From: Merdivicinus sp050943495
GTDB taxonomy: Bacteria; Bacillota; Clostridia; Oscillospirales; Ruminococcaceae
Direction of reading: 5' to 3'
DNA length: 64,000 nt
Assembly (NCBI GenBank): GCA_050943495.1
Contig: JBMNPH010000003.1
Location: 144,780 to 208,779 of the forward strand
The notes beneath the pieces are model-generated. The model did no database searches, was not told where the DNA came from, and was given only the letters and a program-made list of their open reading frames with translations. Shown here one piece after another: positions 16,913 through 25,138 of this stretch; the stretch's first letter is position 1, and every line of letters starts with the position of its first letter. The position numbers and the translations under genes were made by a program.

Positions 16913-18337
16913 TTACAGCCTGTGGTCATAGGTACCGAACGCTGTAAAACTGATTACACCCGGTTCAATTTCCATAGGAGTGCCCAAAATTTTCAGCCGA
17001 ACATAGCGGACTTTCCGGGCTGCAAAGGTACGAAAATCAACAGCCAGATCCATATCATTATCCGAAGCATCCAGTAAGGGAATCCACTTGCGTGTCTCTT
17101 CCTGCTCTTCCAAGCAACCATCTACCCGATATCGGAATGGACCCGGTAAAATTCCGGCGTTATAATCAAGGCCAATATCTCGCCAAATAATACGGATTGC
17201 CGATACTTGATAATAAGCTCTTAAATCTACAATCAATTCTTTTTCCGGATCCCCAGCAGCAGGCTGCCACCATGAAAGCATACTTTCATCCAACGCATAG
17301 ACGGCACTGTGCCCCTCCGCACAACTGCTTGTTTCTACCGGATTGGAGAAGGTGAGCGGCAGTAATGAACTGTCATTGCCATTCTCCGGATGTGGAATCA
17401 TCCCCGGAGCCAGTTGAGGAATATCGCTGGAACCCCGCACAAACAGATTTCCGTCTTCATCAATGCCTGCGGGGTCGACACCGATACGCCGCTCAAATTT
17501 ATGTGCATAACACAAAACACAGGTATAAAATGCCCAGAGTGTATGGTTAGGTCCCTCTACAATACATCCATGCCCGGGACCTTTGACTAGACCGGAAGTA
17601 TTTTGAAGAATGGGATTGTGTGGCTGATACCGGAATCCGTCCAACGGCCCAATATCTGAAATATAGCATCCCATCCCATAAGTTCGATAACAAGTTCCGG
17701 GGCCGGTATAGGTCAGATAATACCGGCCGTTCCGTTTGAACATCCAGCTTCCTTCCAGGCTACTTCTGCCCAGTTCCTGGTTGTGATCGCCAAAGCGTTC
17801 CCAGACATGTTCTGGATTGAAGGAAAACAGAATCTTCGGTTCAGTAACCAGCTGGCAGAGATTTTCCGAATCCAGTTTTGCACCAAATATTCCCGGATCT
17901 CCGATTCCCCAGTACAGATAAACGCTTCCATCATCATCTGCAAACAGCATCGGATCTTTCACGGTGAATTCATGTCCATCCGGCAGACGGAGGGAACCGA
18001 TATCCTCAAAAGGCCCCAGAGGAGTATCTCCGCAATATAGATGCGAACCGCATGCCAACAGATAGAACTTCCCACGATATTCCAAAACTGTCGGCGCATA
18101 TCCGATATTTTCCGGCTGAACGGGATGATGTTCCCAGTTTACAAAATCTTCGGTGACAAATGCCATTCCATAAGAAGGATAGACATACCATTTTCCTTCA
18201 TAATAAATTGCGGTAGGATCTGCCAGTGAACGATAATCCTCCATATGTTTCCGATCGGGATGGTCGACTCCCCGCGGATAATCTGGAATGGACAATGGAT
18301 TGCAATACAGGCCTTCTGCTCGTTTGCTATGTTTCAT
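16913..18337 (-). CDS. Glycoside hydrolase family 43 enzyme with C-terminal F5/8-type (discoidin-like) domain
   Basis: A 474-residue protein. The first 300 residues show a five-bladed GH43 fold: the catalytic base region YRSLADPTAIYYEGKWYVYP near residue 40, the middle Asp region HEFTVKDPMLFADDDG near 145, and an acid in the SSLEGSWMFKRNGRYYLTY segment near 215. The last 140 residues resemble a galactose-binding/F5-8C module (VRYVRLKILG). GH43 enzymes remove arabinose or xylose from plant glycans. No signal peptide is seen, so it acts in the cytoplasm on imported oligomers. The start at 18337 (AAAGGATGTGGAAATC before it) is chosen because the longer frame to 18406 runs over the promoter. First gene of the transporter operon. 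Confidence 0.82.
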   Translation of the reverse strand: MKHSKRAEGLYCNPLSIPDYPRGVDHPDRKHMEDYRSLADPTAIYYEGKWYVYPSYGMAFVTEDFVNWEHHPVQPENIGYAPTVLEYRGKFYLLACGSHLYCGDTPLGPFEDIGSLRLPDGHEFTVKDPMLFADDDGSVYLYWGIGDPGIFGAKLDSENLCQLVTEPKILFSFNPEHVWERFGDHNQELGRSSLEGSWMFKRNGRYYLTYTGPGTCYRTYGMGCYISDIGPLDGFRYQPHNPILQNTSGLVKGPGHGCIVEGPNHTLWAFYTCVLCYAHKFERRIGVDPAGIDEDGNLFVRGSSDIPQLAPGMIPHPENGNDSSLLPLTFSNPVETSSCAEGHSAVYALDESMLSWWQPAAGDPEKELIVDLRAYYQVSAIRIIWRDIGLDYNAGILPGPFRYRVDGCLEEQEETRKWIPLLDASDNDMDLAVDFRTFAARKVRYVRLKILGTPMEIEPGVISFTAFGTYDHRL

Positions 18338-18370
18338 GATTTCCACATCCTTTTTGCTTTTGTTGGGCTC

Positions 18371-18399
18371 AGTATAAATCCGGACACATGAAAAGTAAA
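18371..18399 (-). promoter_or_regulatory. Promoter of the GH43-transporter operon
   Basis: On the minus strand, TTTACT (18399-18394), a 17-base spacer and TATACT (18376-18371). The imperfect -35 fits a promoter that needs an activator. Confidence 0.6.
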
Positions 18400-18400
18400 T

Positions 18401-18417
18401 CATCATATTCTATGATG
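18401..18417. promoter_or_regulatory. Perfect 7+7 palindrome abutting the GH43 promoter
   Basis: CATCATATTCTATGATG: CATCATA and its exact reverse complement around a 3-base centre, ending one base upstream of the -35 box. This is where a class II activator would bind; the AraC regulator at the end of the operon is the obvious candidate, though AraC proteins often use direct repeats. Confidence 0.55.
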
Positions 18418-18473
18418 CATCCTCATTTTTACCGAAAATCGAGTGATCCACAGATTTCAGCAATAAAAAAGAA

Positions 18474-18553
18474 AAACTGCGCAAAAATATTTTGTGCAGT
18501 TTAACTATTCTCTTTATAGTAAAAAACAGCTCATTTCTTCTCGAAATGAGCTG
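18474..18553 (-). terminator. Terminator region of the DUF4317 gene
   Basis: CAGCTCATTTC (18527-18537) pairs with GAAATGAGCTG (18543-18553), and the minus strand continues into six T. A second hairpin (AACTGC...GCAGTT, about 18477-18502) follows. The pair separates DUF4317 from the GH43 promoter. Confidence 0.8.
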
Positions 18554-18567
18554 AAAAATAATGAATT

Positions 18568-19722
18568 TTAATCTGATTCCGGCAGTTCCGGAGAGGCGGA
18601 AACTTCCATTCCGTTAATCTCTACCCGATCATCCGAAGGAATCAACAGATATTTGCGGCCATCAATAATCCGCGTTTCAACCAGATAGCTGAACTCCGGA
18701 TCCACCAGAATCCGAACCTGCGGTGTTTTAATCTCAAAACGTTTCCGATCAATAATATTATCCGGATTCAAAGCAGCACCTACCCCGAATTCTTCACTGC
18801 ATCTCTCCTGAAACGCCTGCACCCGTTCTTCCGGAACACCGCAATTCTCCAGGATATTTCCGATTTCTCTCGCAGTTACATCCAATGGTTCCGGATTCTT
18901 GCTTTCCAGATGCTGCTCGATGCGTTCCCGGATCTGTTCGTGGACCGACTGAACCACCTGAAACCGAAAATCCTCCTCCAATGCTCCGGCCAACACATCC
19001 TGAAATGTTTCTTTCTGTTCGCTGGCAGGCATCGGCGGTTCCACATGAAAAATAGCATCGATAAACTCCTGATGCAGCTGAGCCGGATTTTTGGAGTAGT
19101 ACAGGGCATCATAGATATTTGCTGCGCGGTCGTCGAAAGCTGGGAACAGAAATCCCAGTTCCGGTGCGCCGACAATCTGAACCGGCGTACAGCTGTGGAA
19201 TTCGTTCTCTCCCGGATCATATCCCAATTCTTCTTTGCCATCTTTGACCGGACAGACACAGCAAAGAACATAAGTAAAGACAGTATCGGAGGCATCCATC
19301 AAAAGCTCATCATCTTTTCCGCGGGTGGGGACATCATAGGTATCAGTTGCGAGAAGAATCAGATAATTGCTGCCGTCCATGTCCAGTGAATCAATCACCT
19401 TCTGATAAAAGCAGTCCCGCGCTTCCCGATCCTGAAGCCCGGAATTCCGCAGAGCAGACAATAATCGATGCTCGTCACTATCCGCTACCTGCTGCGTCGA
19501 AAAAACAATATCAATCAGATTTTTCCCAATTGTTCCGGAAAGGACTTTTTTAAGCAGACTGGAATATTTTTCCGCTTCAAATTCCGGCATCAGCCCGAAC
19601 GACTCTTCCAAATAAGAAATGATCTCGCGGTTAGTATTGACATAACATCCATAAATTTTGCTGATGCAATGCTTTTCCGGCGACAGGCGGCGCCGAATTT
19701 CATTCACTTCTTTTTTATTCAT
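18568..19722 (-). CDS. DUF4317 family protein
   Basis: A 384-residue soluble protein beginning MNKKEVNEIRRRLSPEKHCI with the cysteine-containing KIYGCYVNTNREI segment characteristic of DUF4317, a family restricted largely to Firmicutes with no known function. It has no signal peptide or membrane helix. A conserved hydrophobic core (YLILLATDTYDVPT near residues 120-135) and a C-terminal RILVDPEFSYLVETRIIDGR segment are visible. It has its own promoter and terminator. Its ribosome binding site is the 3' arm of a 14-base inverted repeat whose 5' arm lies upstream of the promoter, which may block translation from read-through mRNA. Confidence 0.8.
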   Translation of the reverse strand: MNKKEVNEIRRRLSPEKHCISKIYGCYVNTNREIISYLEESFGLMPEFEAEKYSSLLKKVLSGTIGKNLIDIVFSTQQVADSDEHRLLSALRNSGLQDREARDCFYQKVIDSLDMDGSNYLILLATDTYDVPTRGKDDELLMDASDTVFTYVLCCVCPVKDGKEELGYDPGENEFHSCTPVQIVGAPELGFLFPAFDDRAANIYDALYYSKNPAQLHQEFIDAIFHVEPPMPASEQKETFQDVLAGALEEDFRFQVVQSVHEQIRERIEQHLESKNPEPLDVTAREIGNILENCGVPEERVQAFQERCSEEFGVGAALNPDNIIDRKRFEIKTPQVRILVDPEFSYLVETRIIDGRKYLLIPSDDRVEINGMEVSASPELPESD

Positions 19723-19725
19723 AAT

Positions 19726-19815
19726 AACCTCCCTGTTTCATAGAACAGATTTTCGCTGCATGTTCTTTTTATTATAGCATATCCATGCGGCAGCGTCCAT
19801 CGAAACAGGGAGGTT
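19726..19815 (-). promoter_or_regulatory. 14-bp inverted repeat that can sequester the DUF4317 ribosome binding site in read-through mRNA
   Basis: AACCTCCCTGTTTC at 19726-19739 and GAAACAGGGAGGTT at 19802-19815 are exact reverse complements 62 bases apart. On the minus-strand mRNA the downstream arm is the GGGAGG ribosome binding site of DUF4317. The DUF4317 promoter lies between the arms, so only transcripts entering from the upstream ABC operon carry both arms. Confidence 0.65.
19771..19799 (-). promoter_or_regulatory. Promoter of the DUF4317 gene
   Basis: TGGACG (19799-19794), a 17-base spacer and TATAAT (19776-19771) on the minus strand. Transcription should start near 19764, inside the loop of the flanking inverted repeat. 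Confidence 0.65.
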
Positions 19816-19828
19816 TTGTGCGGCAAAA

Positions 19829-21721
19829 TTATTTCAAGAGAATTTCGCGTTCCTTTTCGGCATAATATTGTGCCTGCGCAAACCAAAGTTCTGCATACTT
19901 ACCGTCTTTTTCTGCCAGAAGGGATTCATGGCTGCCCTGCTGAACGACCTGCCCTTTTTCAAAGACCGCAATTTCATCGCAGAACCGGCAGGATGACAGA
20001 CGATGGCTGATATAAATGGCCGTTTTATCGGTAACCAGTTCATCAAAATGGGAATATACCTCATGTTCGGCGATCGGATCCAATGCAGCAGTCGGCTCAT
20101 CCAGCACAATAAACGGCGCATCCTTGTAAAGAGCGCGCGCCAATGCAATTTTCTGCGCCTCACCGCCCGAAATCTCAACGCCTTTTTCATCAAATTCCCG
20201 GTACAGGCAGGTATCCAATCCATCCGGCATCCGGTCGAGACGATCTCCAAAACCAGCCATCCGCAGACAGCTTTCTGCGCGTTTCCGGTCATAGTTCTGC
20301 GCCGCCGCCACATTCTGTCCCAACGGGAATGCCAACAGCTGAAAATCCTGGAATACAACGGCGAACACCTGCAAATAATCCTCATATTTATATTTGCGGA
20401 TATCAATGCCATTCAGAAGAATCTCGCCTTCAGTCGGGTCATAAAGACGGCAAAGCAGCTTGATAAAGGTTGTTTTTCCGGAACCGTTGCGCCCTACTAC
20501 CGCTAGACGCTTCCCGATTTTAAACTTCATAGAAACATGCCGCAGCGCATACTCCTCCGAGCCGGGATACCGGAAGGAAACATCCCGAAATTCCACCTCA
20601 TACTGCCGATCGGATCGCTTTTCGGTGGTAAGACTTCCCTGATACATCCGGTCCGGAAGGTCGAGAAATTCAAAGGAAACCTGCAAAAATGCCGCATTGT
20701 TTTTCAGGTCGCCGATCGTATGCATTAGGTCGGAAATACCTCTGGCAAGCGCTGTGATTGCTCCCACATACTGAGTCACGGAACCGACTCCGAAAGCACC
20801 TGCCCACGCTTTCAGGCAGACAAACAGGTACGCGAACCCCGTAAACACCGTAGAAATCGCCGCTGAAAGCGCCATTAGACCACCTATCTTACCTTTGTCG
20901 TAACGACCAAAAATTGAATCCGCGCGGAATGGACTGTATGTCGACATGTAAGTTTTACTGATTTCCTGTTGATTATACATCCGCATATCCAGCATCCGCT
21001 TTCTTTCATTCATGGAACCGAAAAAGAAAAAAAAGAGCCGATTTCCAAACTTATTTAGTTCAACACCTTTTGTAACCATATAGTTTTTAGCCTTTGTAGA
21101 ACAAAATGGCGCTAATACTACAATCACCGCCATTATTCCTAAAAAGGCCAGAATATAAAATGGACTATTCAAAAAAGCATATTTAGATGTTTCTGGAACA
21201 TACTGGGTAAACAGACTTAAAGATAATATCATTGCGCAGAAAACACTGACCGCCGCATTTGACATTCGTTCAAAAATATAATAAATCTTATAAAACCCCC
21301 ATCCTCCTCCGTTTGTATTTTGACATATTTGAGAATAAATGTCGTGTGTGTGTTGTTCGTCCAATACACAGAAATCCATCTGAAGCATTTTATTATTGTA
21401 AACTTCAATCTGATTATGATAAAAAAGAGCTTCTCGACTGTTTTTCCAGCGGACTGTAGCAGCCTTCAGCAATGCTGTCAAGGCAGTGACCGTCACCGTT
21501 AGAACCACCCATTTCCACAGGATTTCTGGTCGGCGGTTTCCAGCCAATTCATTCAGAATCCGGGCGGAAAAGTATATCCCGGCATAGGGAATGACTGCTG
21601 TCACAGCGGCGTTACAAAAAATTGACTCAAACAGGCCCCTGCATTTCTTCCGCAAAATCTGAAACGCCCGAAAATTAAGCGAAAATGCCTGCCGGAATGT
21701 CACTTGTTTCTCATTCTTCAT
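19829..21721 (-). CDS. ABC exporter subunit 2 (fused membrane and ATPase domains)
   Basis: About 630 residues with an N-terminal six-helix exporter domain (residues about 30-340) and a C-terminal ATPase: Walker A GRNGSGKT, signature ISGGEAQ, Walker B FIVLDEPTAALD, all canonical. The start at 21721 has a GGAAAGGAAGTGATCCGG leader; the upstream extension in frame overlaps its partner gene and is rejected. It overlaps the partner by 11 bases, so the two probably form a heterodimer. There is no C39 peptidase domain, so it would not process leader peptides. The operon begins with a LytTR two-component system, suggesting export of a peptide, lipid or drug under signal control. Confidence 0.85.
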   Translation of the reverse strand: MKNEKQVTFRQAFSLNFRAFQILRKKCRGLFESIFCNAAVTAVIPYAGIYFSARILNELAGNRRPEILWKWVVLTVTVTALTALLKAATVRWKNSREALFYHNQIEVYNNKMLQMDFCVLDEQHTHDIYSQICQNTNGGGWGFYKIYYIFERMSNAAVSVFCAMILSLSLFTQYVPETSKYAFLNSPFYILAFLGIMAVIVVLAPFCSTKAKNYMVTKGVELNKFGNRLFFFFFGSMNERKRMLDMRMYNQQEISKTYMSTYSPFRADSIFGRYDKGKIGGLMALSAAISTVFTGFAYLFVCLKAWAGAFGVGSVTQYVGAITALARGISDLMHTIGDLKNNAAFLQVSFEFLDLPDRMYQGSLTTEKRSDRQYEVEFRDVSFRYPGSEEYALRHVSMKFKIGKRLAVVGRNGSGKTTFIKLLCRLYDPTEGEILLNGIDIRKYKYEDYLQVFAVVFQDFQLLAFPLGQNVAAAQNYDRKRAESCLRMAGFGDRLDRMPDGLDTCLYREFDEKGVEISGGEAQKIALARALYKDAPFIVLDEPTAALDPIAEHEVYSHFDELVTDKTAIYISHRLSSCRFCDEIAVFEKGQVVQQGSHESLLAEKDGKYAELWFAQAQYYAEKEREILLK

Positions 21722-23555
21722 CCGGATCACTTCCTTTCCCAGCCTCATTCTCACTGTAATATTGACTTTGAATCTGAAACAGTTCTGCATATTGTCCGCC
21801 TTGCGCCATCAGGGAATCGTGGGTGCCTTCCTCGGCAATTCCCCCATCGGAAAGCAGGATAATCCGGTCGCAGAACCGGGTGGATGCCAGCCGATGAGAA
21901 ATGTATACGGATGTACATCCCGCCGTCATCCGGTTATATTTTAAATACATGTCATTTTCGGCGATAGGGTCAAGCGCGGCAGTCGGTTCATCCAGCACCA
22001 TAATGGGTGCGCCCTTGTAAAGGGCACGAGCCAGCATCAGCCGCTGCGTTTCCCCGCCGGAAAGGTCGATTCCGTCCTCATAAATGGACCGTCCGATATG
22101 GGTATCCAGTCCATGAGGCAGACTTTCCACCTTTTCGGTCAGTCCCGCTTTTTCAATACAGTCTTTCACCCGCCTCAAGTCAGCTTTCTCAATACTCTGG
22201 GTCACATTTTCTGCAAGTGTAGTTTCCAGTATGGAAAAATCCTGAAAAACAGCTGTAAACAGCCGATAATAATCCCGGCGATTATACTGCCGGATGTCCT
22301 GACCGTTCAGCAGAACCTCTCCTTCCGTAGGATCATAAAATCCACAGATCAGCTTTACCAGGGTAGTTTTCCCTGCACCGTTCAGACCTACTACTGCCAA
22401 TTTTTCTCCGGCATGAATCGTTAGATTGAGATGATGAAGGGTATCTTTGTCCGCACTGGGATAACGAAAACTGACATTTCGAAGTTCGATCTCATACGGA
22501 ATTTTTTCCGCTTGCAGGGGTTTCCCATCCTCAAATCGGAACAGTTCTGGCACTTCCAGAAATTCCCGAATAGTGGAAAGATCCAGACTCTGTATATGCA
22601 GTGTCGAAAATCTTTCCAAAATCCCGGTTACCCAATTAGTAAAACCACTGATTGCTGAGAAATACAGTAGAAATTGGGAGGCAGGCATTCCCGTTTTCAG
22701 TGCCAGAGAGATCAAATATAGATAGGCGATGCCGTTGCGGAGAATGGACAAAATAACATCCACAACATCCGCCCGAAGATAGATTTTTTCACGTTGGGCG
22801 ATAAAATCGCCATAAAGCCGCATCGTGCTGTCCAATACATCCTGAAGCCATGGATACAGACCAAAAATCCGGATATCCTTTCCCAAAGGCCGCTTAGGAG
22901 ACTCGTAGGTGATATAATTCAGTTTTTTTAGATAATTTGATTCTTTCTCCCGATGGTTATACCCCCACTGATGAATCTTTTTACTGACAAAAAAGCCGAT
23001 TACAGCAGTTACCAATACAACGATCAGAAGTGTCGGATCGAGTGAAGACAGCAAAAGCAGATAAATTCCAAATCCCGCAATATTTTGTAGCAAATCGGTC
23101 AAGGTATTCCAAATAGCCTCTGTAGCAGCTCGATTACTATTCATCGCATTCTGTGCTTTTTCTTTTTTTTTCAGTATTGCTGGATTTTCCGTATTGGGAA
23201 ACGAAGTTGTTTCATATTTCCATGCAACTTTTTGAAGAATGGACATTCGTACTTCTACTCGTCCCAATAAGGTGTTCATCTCCAGATAAGCGTTCAGTGC
23301 CGACAGGAACATCAGCAGCAGGGAAAATCCGAGGATCGCCCCCAGCAATTCCGGGAAAGGCGCAGCGGTTTCCACCTTTTGCAGAATCACTGGTGCAACA
23401 AACAATTCCGCCAATCTCGTCGCCACTCCGCCTGCCGCCACAACCACGCACAGAAAGAGAACGCTTTTCTGGGTTTTCCATGCATTCCCGATCATCCATG
23501 CGGTATTCTGCCACAGGTTATAAAGCGGTTTTTCTTTTTTCTTTGGTTCTGTCAT
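21711..23555 (-). CDS. ABC exporter subunit 1 (fused membrane and ATPase domains)
   Basis: About 614 residues. The membrane domain spans roughly residues 25-330 and the ATPase has Walker A GLNGAGKT, signature LSGGETQ and Walker B IMVLDEPTAALD. Both subunits of this pair keep the catalytic Glu, unlike many heterodimeric exporters with one dead site. The ATG at 23555 follows CGAGGTGAACAAT; an in-frame start ten codons earlier lacks a site. It begins 45 bases after the histidine kinase stop, in the same operon. The substrate is unknown. Confidence 0.85.
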   Translation of the reverse strand: MTEPKKKEKPLYNLWQNTAWMIGNAWKTQKSVLFLCVVVAAGGVATRLAELFVAPVILQKVETAAPFPELLGAILGFSLLLMFLSALNAYLEMNTLLGRVEVRMSILQKVAWKYETTSFPNTENPAILKKKEKAQNAMNSNRAATEAIWNTLTDLLQNIAGFGIYLLLLSSLDPTLLIVVLVTAVIGFFVSKKIHQWGYNHREKESNYLKKLNYITYESPKRPLGKDIRIFGLYPWLQDVLDSTMRLYGDFIAQREKIYLRADVVDVILSILRNGIAYLYLISLALKTGMPASQFLLYFSAISGFTNWVTGILERFSTLHIQSLDLSTIREFLEVPELFRFEDGKPLQAEKIPYEIELRNVSFRYPSADKDTLHHLNLTIHAGEKLAVVGLNGAGKTTLVKLICGFYDPTEGEVLLNGQDIRQYNRRDYYRLFTAVFQDFSILETTLAENVTQSIEKADLRRVKDCIEKAGLTEKVESLPHGLDTHIGRSIYEDGIDLSGGETQRLMLARALYKGAPIMVLDEPTAALDPIAENDMYLKYNRMTAGCTSVYISHRLASTRFCDRIILLSDGGIAEEGTHDSLMAQGGQYAELFQIQSQYYSENEAGKGSDPDEE

Positions 23556-23600
23556 ATTGTTCACCTCGCTTTGATTGTAGCACAAAAAAAGCGGGAAGAA

Positions 23601-24302
23601 CTATTTTGGGGACGAATTGTCGTTTTCAGGGGATGAATTGCACACCTGCGGAAGTAAAACTTCGGTCGTGAAAGCGCCGTCTTCGCTGTTCCGACTGATA
23701 TAACCGCCCAGACGCTCAATCACGGCATCCATCCGCACCAACCCAAATCCATGCCCCTGCCCCTTGGTGGTGGCAAACCGTCCGCCTACCTTCGACAGCT
23801 TCCCGGGTGCGGTAAAATTGGTGAATGACAGGTAAAGCTGCGTCCCCTTCATGTCCATATAAATCCGGATCAGCCGCTGTTCCTCCGGAAGTTTCAGGCT
23901 GGCTTCAATGGCATTGTCAAAAAGGTTGCCAATAATCACACACAGATCCAGTTCCGAAATCCGTAGTGCCACCGGAATATGCGCATCTGCCCGCACCGGA
24001 ATATGACGGGATCTGGCGAGGGAAATCTTGCTGTTCAAAATAGCGTCGGTCATGGGATTTCCGGTTTTTACAACCGTATCCACCGTGGCAAGATCGGTAT
24101 CCAGTTCATCGAGATATTCTCGGATTGCGTCCAGATTTCCTTCGGCGGCGTAAGCTTTCATCACCTGAATGTGGTTGCGGTAATCATGCCGCCAGCCTCG
24201 GATCTGCCGATACATATTTTCTACCTCCGCATAATGGGTCTCCAAAAGTTCCCACTGGTAAGCGCCGATCTGACGATCAAGCTGTCTGGCAAAAAAATTC
24301 AT
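23601..24302 (-). CDS. GHKL-type (AgrC-like) histidine kinase lacking a sensor domain
   Basis: About 233 residues, roughly half the usual AgrC-family length. It has a short N-terminal helix, the H-box GWRHDYRNHI (His39) and a GHKL ATPase domain with the N-box NLFDNAIEAS and glycine-rich GHGFGLVRM. No transmembrane segments or extracellular domain are visible. The ATG at 24302 follows GTGAGGGGGAGAATC. It sits 11 bases after the response regulator and before two ABC exporter genes, so it probably receives its signal from another protein, perhaps the transporter itself. Confidence 0.85.
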   Translation of the reverse strand: MNFFARQLDRQIGAYQWELLETHYAEVENMYRQIRGWRHDYRNHIQVMKAYAAEGNLDAIREYLDELDTDLATVDTVVKTGNPMTDAILNSKISLARSRHIPVRADAHIPVALRISELDLCVIIGNLFDNAIEASLKLPEEQRLIRIYMDMKGTQLYLSFTNFTAPGKLSKVGGRFATTKGQGHGFGLVRMDAVIERLGGYISRNSEDGAFTTEVLLPQVCNSSPENDNSSPK

Positions 24303-24313
24303 GATTCTCCCCC

Positions 24314-25021
24314 TCACATTCTGGAAATAATCGCTCGGTTCAACGGCTCATACATGCCGCGCGGAAGCGGAACAACCGAACCATCCATCAGATAAACGTC
24401 CGTTCTGGTTACCCGCTGAATCACGCTCAGATTCAAAATACAGGACCGTCCGATCCGGAAAAAACGGTCATCCAGCAGCGGTTCCAATTCCCGCAGCGTT
24501 TTTTTGACCGTATATTCCTGTTTTCCATGCACGGTAACATAATTCTGATGCACATCCAGATAACGGATCTCCATAAGAGGGACTCGGACCGTTTCCCCTG
24601 GCAGATTCAAGGTCAGCATCTGCTCATTTTTGTGAAGTTTGCGGACTGCCCGATCCAGCACCTCAAAAAATTTCTGCCGGTTTACCGGCTTCATCAGATA
24701 ATGCAGGGCATCCACATCGTATCCGTCTGCAATATAGTCGGCATATCCCGTTACAAACATAATCTGTACCCACTCATTTTCCATGCGAATCTTTCGCGCA
24801 AGGGAAACGCCGTCCATTCCCTGCATTTCGATATCCAAAATCAAAAGATCACAGTCCCGATGCTCGGCATAATCAAACAAAAGTGCTTCTGCACTTTCAA
24901 ACGCCTTTAAATGAATCGGAATCTCTGCCTGCTGCGCCCAGGATGTGACCAATGCGCACAGATAATCGCGCTGGGTCTGTTCGTCATCGCACAGAATAAT
25001 CTGATAAACAGTTTCTTGCAT
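24314..25021 (-). CDS. LytTR family response regulator
   Basis: A 235-residue regulator with a receiver domain (acidic pair DD at residues 12-13, phospho-acceptor Asp63 in LLILDIEMQG, Lys in LMKPVNR) and a C-terminal LytTR DNA-binding domain (residues about 130-232, EIRYLDVHQNYVTVHG and LEPLLDDRFFRIGRSCILNL). LytTR regulators bind pairs of short direct repeats and often control peptide-signalling or exporter genes. It is the first gene of an operon with the kinase and the two-subunit exporter, so autoregulation of the whole set is likely. Confidence 0.92.
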   Translation of the reverse strand: MQETVYQIILCDDEQTQRDYLCALVTSWAQQAEIPIHLKAFESAEALLFDYAEHRDCDLLILDIEMQGMDGVSLARKIRMENEWVQIMFVTGYADYIADGYDVDALHYLMKPVNRQKFFEVLDRAVRKLHKNEQMLTLNLPGETVRVPLMEIRYLDVHQNYVTVHGKQEYTVKKTLRELEPLLDDRFFRIGRSCILNLSVIQRVTRTDVYLMDGSVVPLPRGMYEPLNRAIISRM

Positions 25022-25054
25022 ATATCCTCATTCCTCAAATTAATCTCTGCCCCT

Positions 25055-25083
25055 ATTTAATCATGAACCATCCGTTTTGTCAA
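25055..25083 (-). promoter_or_regulatory. Promoter of the LytTR-kinase-exporter operon
   Basis: TTGACA (25083-25078), a 17-base spacer and TTAAAT (25060-25055) on the minus strand, about 33 bases before the ATG. Confidence 0.65.
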
Positions 25084-25097
25084 CGAATCCTCCCTAT

Positions 25098-25132
25098 AGA
25101 AAAACGGACGGATATCGAAGCATCCGTCCGTT
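25098..25132 (-). terminator. Terminator of the ADP-ribosylglycohydrolase gene
   Basis: AACGGACGGAT (25103-25113) pairs with ATCCGTCCGTT (25122-25132), followed on the minus strand by a run of T, just past the stop at 25139. Confidence 0.85.
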
Positions 25133-25138
25133 CCTGAT

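Noticed and set aside
18338..18406. Longer GH43 start at 18406
   Set aside because: The extension would cover the promoter and half of the palindrome and has no ribosome binding site; 18337 has both good spacing and site.
19829..23555. Bacteriocin or lanthipeptide exporter locus
   Set aside because: Neither ABC protein has a C39 peptidase domain and I found no precursor-like small ORF with a ribosome binding site nearby.
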